From Myxococcales bacterium (GTDB lineage: Bacteria; Myxococcota_A; Bradymonadia; UBA7976; UBA1532), in assembly GCA_020633435.1 (NCBI GenBank), contig JACKDP010000001.1:682001-746000 (forward strand): a DNA stretch of 64,000 nt. The letters are read 5' to 3'. The position numbers were made by a program, and so were the translations under genes. Below are positions 10,900 through 18,572 of the stretch, piece by piece (the stretch's first letter is position 1; the number at the start of each line of letters is the position of its first letter). A model generated the notes under the pieces. That model was given only the letters and a program-made list of their open reading frames with translations. It was not told the origin of the DNA and did not search any database.

Positions 10900-11017
10900 G
10901 ACGCTCAAAATCCCCCTCGTCGTTGGATGACACGGCCTGGCGTCTCCCCATCCGGAGGAGGCGGCCGTCCGCCCTCGGGCGGCCCTCGCCGTCAGGGTGC
11001 CGGCGAAGTGGAGCGGG

Positions 11018-11046
11018 AGGATACGCGAGGACCGGCGACCTGTAAA
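11018..11046 (-). promoter_or_regulatory. Candidate sigma-70 promoter of rpsA
   Basis: On the minus strand, TTTACA, 17 nt, TATCCT. Transcription would start near 11010, giving a leader of about 110 nt before the rpsA ATG. Confidence 0.5.
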
Positions 11047-11104
11047 GTCGGATAGTGCTGCAAGGGGGCGGGATTTCAGGCCGTTTTCGTCGGCGCGGGC
11101 GGCG

Positions 11105-11878
11105 TCAGCCGAGCTGGACGTCCACGATGACGCCCAGCAGCTTGAGCTCGGCGAGGGCCGGGGGCAGCGCGAGGCCCGCCGCGGCCTGGGCCGGCGTGAG
11201 GATGACGAGCAGGGCGTCGGCCGCCTGGGCGGCCCGGACGCCGGGCGCCTCGCTCCACGGCGGGGCGTCCACGAACACCCACGTCGACGCGGCGTCGAGG
11301 GCGGCCAGCGTGGCCTCGAGGGCCGACGCCGAGGGCAGGCGGCCGTCGGCCTCCAGGGGCAGCACCCCCACGCGCCAGGCGGCGTGCAGCAGATCGATGG
11401 GCCGGCGAGGATCGCGCTCGCGCCCCTCGGCCTGGCCGCGCAGGCCCGGCCACGCGCTGATGCCCAGGGTGGGCGCCAGGGAGCCCGGGCCCGCGTCCAG
11501 GCCGACGACGCTGGCGAAGCCGCCCGCCTCGACGAGGGCCGCGGCCACGTTCAGCAGCGTCCGGGAGCGGGCCACGCTGCGGTCCGGCGCCGCCACCACC
11601 ACGCGCCCGCCGTCCGGCCGGGCGGCCTGGAGGGTGTCGGCGATCTGGCGGTAGACCCCGGCCACCTCGGCGTCGGGCATCAGGAACATGGCGAAGCGGG
11701 GATCGATGGCGCTCGCGGCCATCTCGGGCCGGAGCAGGCGCACGGCCGGCCCCTCCAGGGCGGGGCGCGGCGGCTCCGTCGGCGGCGGCAGGTGCGGGCG
11801 ATCGAGGCGCACGGGGCCCGAGCGGGGGCGCGCGCCCTCCTTCACGTACAGATAGGTGCCGGTCTCGCGCCTGCTCAT
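11105..11878 (-). CDS. CpsD/CapB (BY-kinase)-like ATPase with degenerate P-loop
   Basis: A 257-residue protein whose second half follows the MinD/CpsD plan: VYRQIADTL, a beta strand and loop at the Walker A position, LNVAAALVEAGGFASVVGLDAG, then a Walker B-like VFVDAPPW and DALLVILTP. The Walker A is not intact: AAPDRSVARSRTLLN replaces the usual SPxxGEGKSTxxxN, so both the GK pair and the Walker lysine are lost. A Tyr-rich C-terminal autophosphorylation tail is also absent. BY-kinases normally pair with Wzc-type chain-length regulators in exopolysaccharide export, but no such gene is nearby. It is probably a non-catalytic paralogue; its function is unknown. Confidence 0.6.
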   Translation of the reverse strand: MSRRETGTYLYVKEGARPRSGPVRLDRPHLPPPTEPPRPALEGPAVRLLRPEMAASAIDPRFAMFLMPDAEVAGVYRQIADTLQAARPDGGRVVVAAPDRSVARSRTLLNVAAALVEAGGFASVVGLDAGPGSLAPTLGISAWPGLRGQAEGRERDPRRPIDLLHAAWRVGVLPLEADGRLPSASALEATLAALDAASTWVFVDAPPWSEAPGVRAAQAADALLVILTPAQAAAGLALPPALAELKLLGVIVDVQLG

Positions 11879-11981
11879 CGCCCCATCCCTCGCTGCACTC
11901 TGGTTGTACTCCGCGGGGAGCGCGACGACCAGCCCCCTCGTGGACGCCGGGGCCGGCGGGCGGCTGGATGAGGGGCGTCGC

Positions 11982-12317
11982 TCAGGGGCGGGCCTTCACG
12001 ATGAGGTAGCGGAGCGGCGCGTCGCCGAGGTTCTCCAGGCGCAGGATGGCCCCGAGGGGCAGCGAGACCACCGCCCCCTCCCCCAGCGCGTGCTCGACGT
12101 CCCCGACGAACGCCCGGCCCTGGCCCCCGAGGCCGATGACCAGCTCGGCGTCGTCGGCCTGCCGGTGGGCGCCCACCCGGCCCCCCGGCGCCAGCTCGCA
12201 CCACAGCACCGTCGTGAAGGGGGCCGCCGCGGTGGCCGCGCCCAGGAGGTCCCAGAGGCGCACCTCCCCCTGGCCCCCGAAGAGATCGACGCGCGTCGCG
12301 TGCGGTGGCCCTCGCAT
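11982..12317 (-). CDS. Small cupin-domain protein
   Basis: A 111-residue single-domain cupin. The two beta-barrel motifs can be followed: GGRVGAHRQADDAELVIGLGGQGRAFVGD and GAVVSLPLGAILRLENLGDAPLRYL (split here by position, about 45-73 and 80-104). Only one His (AHRQ) and one Glu of the metal-binding set are obvious, so metal binding is uncertain. It starts 3 nt after the stop of the upstream secreted-protein gene, so the two form an operon. Substrate and function are unknown. Confidence 0.75.
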   Translation of the reverse strand: MRGPPHATRVDLFGGQGEVRLWDLLGAATAAAPFTTVLWCELAPGGRVGAHRQADDAELVIGLGGQGRAFVGDVEHALGEGAVVSLPLGAILRLENLGDAPLRYLIVKARP

Positions 12318-12320
12318 CGG

Positions 12321-13163
12321 CTAGCGTCCCCGCACCAGGAACTCGAAGCGGAACGCCGCGAGGCCCAGCCACACCGCCCGCGCCTGGTCCACCGCGTAGA
12401 GCCCGGAGCCCTCCAGGCCGAACCAGAGGGCCACCCGGTCCTGGGCGCCCACGCTCAGGGGGTGCGAGAAGCCCGCGTCCACCGCCCCGCCGGCGACGCC
12501 GTCGACGAAGCCCGGGCGGTCGTCGTGATCCTCCAGGATGAGCAGGCCGCCCACCGGCCCGGCGGCCACCTGCACCTCGCCCCCGGGCACGCTGACCGCC
12601 AGGCCCCCGAGGGTGCTGAGCGTCGGCGCGAGCAGCACCTCGTTGGCGCCGAGGGCCGTCATGACGAACCGGAAGCGCGCCGTGCTCCAGTACAGGCCAC
12701 CCCAGCGCGGCGCGGGGCCATCGAAGCCGAGGGCCCAGGAGACGGCGGCGGCGTCGGCGTACCCGGCCCCGACCCCGGCCATCACCCCGCCGGCCGTCCA
12801 GTCGCGGGAGGCCGAGAAGACGGGTCCGTGGGGCAGCGCCACGCGGCGCTCGGGCGGCGGCGGCGGCGGAGGGGGCGGGCAGACGAGGTGGTGCTCGGCG
12901 TCGGCCTCGACGGCCACCCAGGCGTCGACGAGCTGACCGCCCGGGCAGCGCGCCAGGAGCCCGAAGCGACCCGGGAGCACGTCGACCCGGAGCGGCGATC
13001 GCCCCGCGGCGATGGGCTCGCCGTCGGCGCTGACCTCGAGGACCGCGCCGGGATCGTCACAGGTCACGACGAGGTGGAGCGTGGCGGGCTCGGCGGCCAG
13101 CTTCAAGGGGTCGGCCGCGGCGCTCGTGGCGACCAGGAGGCTGAGGATGAGCCAGGCGCGCAT
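12321..13163 (-). CDS. Secreted protein of unknown function with Pro-rich linker
   Basis: A 280-residue protein with a signal peptide (MRAWMRAW-like start MRAWLILSLLVATSAAADP). A first domain of about 100 residues has a PEGA-like surface-domain pattern (ADGEPIAAGRSPLRVDVLPGRF) with two cysteines. A run of nine prolines follows, then a Gly/Ala/Val-rich region with alternating hydrophobics (about 140-280) that could be beta-barrel-like. The ATG at 13163 is preceded by GGGGGGA. It is not recognised beyond this; the cupin gene follows directly. A longer in-frame start would run through the tRNA-Gly gene and is not credible. Confidence 0.7.
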   Translation of the reverse strand: MRAWLILSLLVATSAAADPLKLAAEPATLHLVVTCDDPGAVLEVSADGEPIAAGRSPLRVDVLPGRFGLLARCPGGQLVDAWVAVEADAEHHLVCPPPPPPPPPERRVALPHGPVFSASRDWTAGGVMAGVGAGYADAAAVSWALGFDGPAPRWGGLYWSTARFRFVMTALGANEVLLAPTLSTLGGLAVSVPGGEVQVAAGPVGGLLILEDHDDRPGFVDGVAGGAVDAGFSHPLSVGAQDRVALWFGLEGSGLYAVDQARAVWLGLAAFRFEFLVRGR

Positions 13164-13241
13164 CGCGTCCCCCCAGGCGTCGCGGCGAGGGCCGATCCTG
13201 ACGGCTCGCCGGGCGGCGAGCAAGGGGCACGATCCGGAGGT

Positions 13242-13274
13242 CCGAAAAGAAAAACCCCCTGACGAATCAGGGGG
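13242..13274 (-). terminator. Rho-independent terminator of tRNA-Gly
   Basis: Stem CCCCCTGA / TCAGGGGG with loop CGAA (13255-13274). It is followed on the minus strand by TTTTTCTTTT, the classic form. It lies directly downstream of the tRNA. Confidence 0.88.
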
Positions 13275-13281
13275 TTTTCTG

Positions 13282-13355
<74 letters not shown>

Positions 13356-13406
13356 CCAGGGAGCTTCGGGGGGCTTTGGAGGCCGTCCCCGTCAGAAGTG
13401 AGAGGC

Positions 13407-13435
13407 GTTATACCGGAGAGGTCGGGCCCCTTCAA
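13407..13435 (-). promoter_or_regulatory. Promoter of tRNA-Gly
   Basis: On the minus strand, TTGAAG, 17 nt, TATAAC, about 52 bp upstream of the tRNA 5' end. This is one of the best consensus matches in the window. Confidence 0.75.
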
Positions 13436-13474
13436 CAAAAAAGAACAGGGCGGTCGATCCAGCCCGACTTTTTC

Positions 13475-15058
13475 TCAGAGCCCGTCCAGCACGGTGTCGG
13501 TGGCGAAGCGGCCGTCGCGCTCGGGGTAGTCGGTCGTGTAGTGCAGGCCGCGGCTCTCCTTGCGCCGGAGGGCCGAGCGCACGATGAGCTCGGCCACCTG
13601 GGCCAGGTTGCGCAGCTCCAGCAGGTCGCTCGACACCCGGAAGTCCCAGTAGTAGGCGTGGATCTCGTCGCGCAGCAGCTCGATGCGGCGGCGGGCGCGC
13701 TCGAGGCGGCGGTCGCTGCGGACGATGCCCACGTAGTTCCACATGAAGGAGCGGATCTCCTTCCAGTTCTGGGTGATGACGACCACCTCGTCGGAGGGCC
13801 GGGCGTCGCCGGCGTCCCAGACGGGCACGTCGACGAGGGGGGCGCGGGGCTGCTCGCGCAGGTGGGCGGCGGCCTGGCGCGCGAAGACGACGCCCTCCAG
13901 CAGGCTGTTGCTGGCCAGGCGGTTGGCCCCGTGCAGGCCCGTGCAGGCCACCTCCCCGATGGCGTAGAGCCCCTCGACGCTGGTGCGCGCGTGCAGATCC
14001 GTCCGCACGCCGCCGCACATGTAGTGGGCGGCCGGCACCACCGGGATGGGGTCGCGGCGCATGTCGACGCCGAACTGCAGGCACCGCTCGTGGATGTTCG
14101 GGAACCGCTCGGCCAGGAAGTCGCCGGACAGGTGCGTCATGTCGAGCACGACGTGGGGGCTGCCGCTCTTCTTGAGCTCGTTGTCGATGGCCCGGGCGAC
14201 GATGTCCCGCGGCGCGAGGCTGCCGAGCTCGTGGTAGCCCTTCATGAACGGGGTGCCGTCGAGCAGCCGCAGCTCGCCCCCCTCCCCGCGCAGGGCCTCG
14301 CTGATGAGGAAGCTCTTGGCGCGGGGGTGGAAGAGGCTCGTCGGGTGGAACTGGAAGAACTCCAGGTTGGCGACGCGGGCGCCGGCCCGGTACGCCATGG
14401 CCACCCCGTCCCCGGTCGCGACGTCCGGGTTCGACGTGTACTTGTAGACCTTGCCGGCGCCGCCGGTCGCCAGGACGACGACCGAGGCGCGGACGGTCAG
14501 CACCTCGCCGCGCTGCACGTCGAGCACGTAGACGCCGTGGCAGCGGTTGGTGCCGCCGCGGCGCAGGTGCTTGCCCGAGGTGATCAGATCGACGGCGTGG
14601 TGATCGTCGAAGACGCGGATGCGGGGGTGGGCGCTCACGGCCGCCACCAGCGCCCGCTCGATCTCGCGGCCCGTGATGTCACCGGCGTGCAGGACGCGGC
14701 GGTGGCTGTGCCCACCCTCCCGGCCGAGGTCGTAGGTGCCGTCCTCGCCGCGGTCGAAGCGGACGCCCCACTCCACCAGGCGGCGCACGGCGTCGGGGCC
14801 ATCCTGGACGCAGAGCTCGACCACGTCCGGCTTGCAGAGCCCGGCCCCGGCCACGAGCGTGTCGCGGACGTGGTCGTCGAAGGAGTCCGTCGGGTCGAGG
14901 ACGCTCGACAGCCCGCCCTGGGCGTAGGCGGTGTTCGCCTCGCTGCGCTGGCGCTTGGTGAAGAGGAGGACGTCGCGGTCGCGGGCCGCGTCCAGGGCGA
15001 AGCTCAGGCCGGCGATCCCGGAGCCGAGCACCACCACGTCGGCGTCGAGGGTGCTCAT
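13475..15058 (-). CDS. nadB: L-aspartate oxidase
   Basis: A 527-residue FAD enzyme that oxidises L-aspartate to iminoaspartate, the first step of de novo NAD synthesis (with NadA and NadC, not in this window). The N-terminal Rossmann motif is VVVLGSGIAGLSFAL. The succinate-dehydrogenase-family signatures include NTAYAQGG, EGGHSHRRVLH, EFFQFHPT and HGANRLASNSLLEGVVF. The C-terminal helical domain is complete. The ATG at 15058 overlaps the pgsA stop as ATGA, so translation is coupled. The active-site set seen in aspartate oxidases (Arg/His in these motifs) is intact. Confidence 0.96.
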   Translation of the reverse strand: MSTLDADVVVLGSGIAGLSFALDAARDRDVLLFTKRQRSEANTAYAQGGLSSVLDPTDSFDDHVRDTLVAGAGLCKPDVVELCVQDGPDAVRRLVEWGVRFDRGEDGTYDLGREGGHSHRRVLHAGDITGREIERALVAAVSAHPRIRVFDDHHAVDLITSGKHLRRGGTNRCHGVYVLDVQRGEVLTVRASVVVLATGGAGKVYKYTSNPDVATGDGVAMAYRAGARVANLEFFQFHPTSLFHPRAKSFLISEALRGEGGELRLLDGTPFMKGYHELGSLAPRDIVARAIDNELKKSGSPHVVLDMTHLSGDFLAERFPNIHERCLQFGVDMRRDPIPVVPAAHYMCGGVRTDLHARTSVEGLYAIGEVACTGLHGANRLASNSLLEGVVFARQAAAHLREQPRAPLVDVPVWDAGDARPSDEVVVITQNWKEIRSFMWNYVGIVRSDRRLERARRRIELLRDEIHAYYWDFRVSSDLLELRNLAQVAELIVRSALRRKESRGLHYTTDYPERDGRFATDTVLDGL

Positions 15059-15654
15059 GGGACCTCCGCGCTGCGCTTCTCGTCGACGGCGGCGAAGAAC
15101 CGCCGGAAGTAGATGATGGCGCTCTTCAGGCTGAAGAAGAGCGACAGGAGCAACACCCAGAAGCCGACCTCGTTCCAGTTCACCTGCACCTCGTAGAACC
15201 AGAGCAGGCGCACGGGGGCCGGGTAGTGGATGAGCAGGCACATCACGGCGAACATCTGGAAGGCCGTCTTGATCTTGCCATCCTGATCCGCCGGGATGAC
15301 GAGGCCCTCCGTCGAGGCGATGGCGCGCAGGCCGTTGATGGTCATCTCGCGGGCCAGCAGCACCACCACCAGCCAGCCCGGCACGCGGTGCAGCGCCACC
15401 AGGATGACGAGCATCGCCATCACCAGCAGCTTGTCGGCCAGCGGGTCGAGGAACTTGCCGAGCACCGTCACCAGGCCGCGGCGGCGGGCCAGCCAGCCGT
15501 CGAGGAAGTCGGTGGCGGTGGCCAGGGCGTACAGCCAGCTCGCGTAGATGCAGTTCTCGGGATCCCCGTTCCAGATCAACAACATGACGACGGGGATGGC
15601 GGCCACGCGGGCCATGGTGAGCATGTTGGGGAGGTTGAGGAGCTCCTCCCGCAT
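15055..15654 (-). CDS. pgsA: CDP-diacylglycerol--glycerol-3-phosphate 3-phosphatidyltransferase
   Basis: A 199-residue inner-membrane enzyme forming phosphatidylglycerol phosphate from CDP-diacylglycerol and glycerol 3-phosphate. The CDP-alcohol phosphotransferase signature D..DG..AR........G...D...D is complete (from DFLDGWLARR to FLDPLAD). Several hydrophobic spans follow. I prefer the ATG at 15654 (MREELLNLPNMLTMARV), which matches the usual N-terminus; a GTG at 15666 would overlap the slt stop as GTGA. It sits between slt and nadB in a tightly coupled cluster, although the three functions are unrelated. Confidence 0.93.
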   Translation of the reverse strand: MREELLNLPNMLTMARVAAIPVVMLLIWNGDPENCIYASWLYALATATDFLDGWLARRRGLVTVLGKFLDPLADKLLVMAMLVILVALHRVPGWLVVVLLAREMTINGLRAIASTEGLVIPADQDGKIKTAFQMFAVMCLLIHYPAPVRLLWFYEVQVNWNEVGFWVLLLSLFFSLKSAIIYFRRFFAAVDEKRSAEVP

Positions 15655-15662
15655 GGTGGCTC

Positions 15663-16343
15663 TCACGGGTCGGATCCGGCCACCGCTTCCCCGGGCGCCT
15701 CGCCGGTGGGGAGACGGTTCTGGTAGGCGTAGTAGTGGTTGAGGACGCGCCGGACGTACTCGGCCGTCTGGCTGTAGGGGATGCCCCCGACGGAGTCCAC
15801 CGCGCCGCCGCCGGCGTGGTAGGCCGAGAGCGTCAGCACCAGATCCCCCTCGAACTTGTTGGCGAGGATGCGCAGGTAGCGCGCGCCGCCGTTGATGTTC
15901 TGGGTGGGATCGAACGCGTCGGAGACGCCCATCTCGGTGGCGGTGCCGGGCATGAGCTGCATGAGCCCCTGGGCGCCCTTGTTGCTGACCACCTCGGGGT
16001 AGAAGTTCGACTCCGTCTTCATGACGGCGAAGATCAGGGCCTCGGGCAGGGAGTAGTGCTTGGAGGCGGCCTTGACGGCGGCGGCGTAGCGGCCCGCCCG
16101 GCCGGCCTCGCTCACCGAGACCTCGCCGCCCGCCCGCCGGGCGCGGCCCCCGGCGCGGCTGACCGGCGCGGGGCCCTCGTCCTTGACGCGGTGGAGGATC
16201 TTCGCGCCCCGGGCCGGCCGGCTGGTGATGGTGATCTGGCCGTCCTTGCCGACGACCGTGAAGAGGTCGGCGTGGGCCGCGCCCCCGAGGAGCAGGCTGA
16301 GGGCGGCGGACCCGAGGGCCCAGGAGGCGGAGAGCTTCGACAT
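15663..16343 (-). CDS. Soluble lytic transglycosylase (SLT domain), secreted
   Basis: A 226-residue periplasmic peptidoglycan-cleaving enzyme. It has a signal peptide (MSKLSASWALGSAALSLLLGGAAHA), a short DUF4124-like region (LFTVVGKDGQITITSRPA), and an SLT domain at about 85-205. The catalytic glutamate is in MKTESNFYP, followed by KGAQGLMQLMPGTA, NINGGARYL and LSAYHAGGG. All the usual goose-lysozyme-type motifs are present. It starts the slt-pgsA-nadB run on the minus strand. Confidence 0.93.
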   Translation of the reverse strand: MSKLSASWALGSAALSLLLGGAAHADLFTVVGKDGQITITSRPARGAKILHRVKDEGPAPVSRAGGRARRAGGEVSVSEAGRAGRYAAAVKAASKHYSLPEALIFAVMKTESNFYPEVVSNKGAQGLMQLMPGTATEMGVSDAFDPTQNINGGARYLRILANKFEGDLVLTLSAYHAGGGAVDSVGGIPYSQTAEYVRRVLNHYYAYQNRLPTGEAPGEAVAGSDP

Positions 16344-16387
16344 GGGCCTACCTTAGCGCAATCCCGACGCCGGGGAGAACCCGTCCG

Positions 16388-16414
16388 CCGGGCCGATCAT
16401 TTCGATCGGGCCGG
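16388..16414 (-). terminator. Hairpin after the repeat lipoprotein gene
   Basis: CCGG-G-CCGATC / GATCGG-G-CCGG with a 5-nt loop: 6 bp, a G-G mismatch, then 4 bp. It lies between the stop of the repeat lipoprotein gene and the slt start. No U-tract. Confidence 0.4.
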
Positions 16415-16417
16415 GGC

Positions 16418-18226
16418 CTACTGGGCGCAGGCAGCCGCGGCGGCGCAGTCGGGGTCGGCGCAGTCGGTCTGGCCGTCGCCGTCGTTGTCGCGGCCGTCGA
16501 GGCAGAAGCCCGCCTCGGTGTCGCCGCAGACGCCCACCAGGCTGTTGCGGGAGCAGGAGAAGTCGTCGCAGTCGACGAAGCGGTTGCCGTTGTTGTCGAT
16601 GCCGTCGCTGCAGGTCGCGTCCGTCGTCTCCGAGGGGCCGCAGACCGTGACCCAGGGGCTCTGGGTGCAGGCGAAGTCGTCGCAGTCGACGAAGCCGTTG
16701 GCGTCGTTGTCCATGCCGTCGCTGCAGGCGGCGTCGGAGTTCTCGCGCACGCCGGCGCAGACCGTCACGGCCGGGTTGGCCAGGCAGTGGCGGTCGTCGC
16801 AGTCGATGCGGCCGTCGCCGTCGTCGTCCACGCCGTTGCTGCACCGGATGTCGCCCGTCTCGGCGTCGTTCTCCGTCGGGGCCACGACGGGGCTGCCGCC
16901 GCCGCCGCCCGCGCCGCCGGCCCCACCGGCGCCGCCCATGCCGCCCGCGCCGCCCATGCCGCCGGCCCCGCCCGCGCCGCCGCCACAGTGGGCAGCGCCC
17001 GCGCAGTCGGGATCGTCGCAGTCCACCAGGCCGTCGCCGTCGGTGTCGCGGCCGTCCAGGCAGAAGCCGGCCTCCGTCATGCCGCACACGCCCACCAGGG
17101 GGTTGCGCTGGCAGGCGAAGTCCTCGCAGTCGGCGAAGTTGTTGCCGTCGTTGTCGATGCCGTCCCCGCAGAGCCGGTCGTTGTTCTCCTGGGCGCCGCA
17201 GACGGTGACCCAGGGGTTGCGGGAGCAGGCGAAGTCGTCGCAGTCGACGCGGCCGTTCTGGTCGTTGTCGATGCCGTCGCTGCAGGTGGCGTCGGAGTTC
17301 TCGCGGTCGCCGGGGCAGACCGTCACCGCCGGGTTCGACGTGCAGTGCAGATCAGCGCAGTCGACCCGGCCGTCGCCGTCGTCGTCGACGCCGTTGTTGC
17401 ACAGCGCGTCCGTCGACTCGTTGCCCACCTCGAAGGGGCCACCGCCGCCGCCGCCGCCCTGGCCACCGGCCCCGCCGCCGCCGCCCGCGCCACCGGCGCC
17501 GCCGCGGCAGGCGCCCGCGTTGGCGCAGTCGGGGTCGTCGCAGTCCACCAGGCCGTCGCCGTCGGTGTCGCGGCCGTCGATGCAGAAGCCGGCCTCGGTG
17601 GTGCCGCAGACGCCGACGAGCGGGTTGCGCTGGCAGGCGAAGTCGTCGCAGTCGGCGAAGTTGTTGCCGTCGTTGTCGAGGCCGTCGCTGCAGAGGGCGT
17701 CGCTGTTCTCGCGGGGGCCGCAGACCGTCACCCAGGGGTTCTGGGAGCAGCCGAAGTCGTCACAGTCGGTGTGATCGTTGCCGTCGTTGTCGATGCCGTC
17801 GCTGCAGGTGGCGTCGCTGTTCTCGCGGTCGCCGGGGCAGACCGTCACCGCCGGGTTCGACGTGCAGTGCAGATCGCCGCAGTCGATGCGCCCGTCGCCG
17901 TCGTCGTCGATGCCGTTGCTGCAGAGCGCGTCCGTCGACTCCTGGCCGATGCCGCCGGGGACGACGCCGCCCCCCTGGCCGCCGCCACCGCCCTGGCCCC
18001 CGGCGCCCCCGCCGACGCCGCCCGCGCCCGCGTCCGTGCAGGCCGCCACGAAAGCGCAGCCCACGTCGTCACAGTCCACGTGGCCGTCGCCGTCGTTGTC
18101 CATGCCGTCGGTGCAGAGGGTGAGGCCCGTCTCGCCGGGGAGGTCATCGTTGCCGTCGTCGGCGGTCTGGCAGGCGATCAGCGCCATGGCCGCCAGGAAG
18201 AAGGTCGAGGAACGCGACATGGACAT
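16418..18226 (-). CDS. Surface lipoprotein with 13 Asp/Cys (DNDGDG) repeats and Gly-rich linkers
   Basis: A 602-residue lipoprotein (lipobox ALIAC). The mature protein has 13 units of about 20 residues of the form C.DG.DNDGDG..DC.D..C. They are arranged as one single unit plus three larger blocks of four units, separated by GGAGG-type linkers. The Asp-loop sequence is that of EF-hand/thrombospondin-type-3 calcium sites, and the paired cysteines suggest a disulphide in each unit. Such proteins are typical of Myxococcota, where their function is mostly unknown; calcium-dependent surface adhesion is an inference. The ATG at 18226 has GGGAGC 6 nt upstream. It lies downstream of the CAU-tRNA gene and its terminator. 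Confidence 0.88.
   Translation of the reverse strand: MSMSRSSTFFLAAMALIACQTADDGNDDLPGETGLTLCTDGMDNDGDGHVDCDDVGCAFVAACTDAGAGGVGGGAGGQGGGGGQGGGVVPGGIGQESTDALCSNGIDDDGDGRIDCGDLHCTSNPAVTVCPGDRENSDATCSDGIDNDGNDHTDCDDFGCSQNPWVTVCGPRENSDALCSDGLDNDGNNFADCDDFACQRNPLVGVCGTTEAGFCIDGRDTDGDGLVDCDDPDCANAGACRGGAGGAGGGGGAGGQGGGGGGGPFEVGNESTDALCNNGVDDDGDGRVDCADLHCTSNPAVTVCPGDRENSDATCSDGIDNDQNGRVDCDDFACSRNPWVTVCGAQENNDRLCGDGIDNDGNNFADCEDFACQRNPLVGVCGMTEAGFCLDGRDTDGDGLVDCDDPDCAGAAHCGGGAGGAGGMGGAGGMGGAGGAGGAGGGGGSPVVAPTENDAETGDIRCSNGVDDDGDGRIDCDDRHCLANPAVTVCAGVRENSDAACSDGMDNDANGFVDCDDFACTQSPWVTVCGPSETTDATCSDGIDNNGNRFVDCDDFSCSRNSLVGVCGDTEAGFCLDGRDNDGDGQTDCADPDCAAAAACAQ
16424..17950 (-). repeat. Three tandem blocks of about 450-500 bp inside the repeat lipoprotein gene
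   Basis: Approximate blocks 16424-16870, 16990-17440 and 17510-17950 encode the same order of four Asp/Cys units and share long near-identical DNA stretches. This indicates duplication of whole four-unit blocks rather than single units. They are separated by GC-rich Gly-linker tracts. Confidence 0.8.
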
Positions 18227-18256
18227 GGGGAAGCTCCCGGGTGAGGATCCGGCACA

Positions 18257-18295
18257 AATGAAAAGCCCCCCTTCGGCCAACGCGCAAAGGGGGGC
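18257..18295 (-). terminator. Rho-independent terminator of the CAU tRNA
   Basis: Stem GCCCCCCTT / AAGGGGGGC (18265-18273 with 18287-18295), followed on the minus strand by TTTTCATTT. Confidence 0.85.
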
Positions 18296-18302
18296 AATCG
18301 GG

Positions 18303-18376
18303 TGGCTTTGCGGGGACTTGAACCCCGAACCTAGCGATTATGAGTCGCTCGCTCTAACCAGTTGAGCTACAAAGCC
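18303..18376 (-). tRNA. tRNA with CAU anticodon, probably tRNA-Ile2 (or elongator Met)
   Basis: A 74-nt cloverleaf: acceptor GGCTTTG/CAAAGCC, D-arm AGCTCAACTGGTTAGAGC, anticodon stem GCGAC/ATCGC region with loop CTCATAA, T-arm TTCAAGT, discriminator A. CCA is not encoded. The stem GCGACTCATAATCGC and TTCAAGT T-loop resemble E. coli tRNA-Ile2, whose C34 is changed to lysidine by TilS, more than elongator tRNA-Met. By eye the choice between Ile2 and Met is not final. Confidence 0.9.
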
Positions 18377-18382
18377 GCGGGG

Positions 18383-18411
18383 AAGCTAGCAAAGAGGGGG
18401 GTGCGCCGCAA
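18383..18411 (-). promoter_or_regulatory. Promoter of the CAU tRNA
   Basis: On the minus strand, TTGCGG, 17 nt, TAGCTT. The -10 ends 7 bp before the tRNA 5' end, so almost no 5' leader would be made. Confidence 0.6.
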
Positions 18412-18513
18412 GCGGAATTGTCGTATGACGTGCGCGCCCGGCTGGCCGGATAAGGTGATGCGCGCCCGCGCCCCCTGATCCCCGGTCTGGAGGGCGCCGC
18501 AGGGGCCGAAAGT

Positions 18514-18541
18514 TTGCGCCCCTGCGGGGCTCGACTACAGT
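18514..18541 (+). promoter_or_regulatory. Candidate promoter of the transpeptidase gene, overlapped by a 10-bp inverted repeat
   Basis: TTGCGC, 16 nt, TACAGT. The perfect inverted repeat CCGCAGGGGC (18497-18506) / GCCCCTGCGG (18518-18527) covers the -35 end, so it could be an operator. Confidence 0.4.
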
Positions 18542-18572
18542 GCCGGGGAGCGTGGCCGGCGGAGGCGAATCG

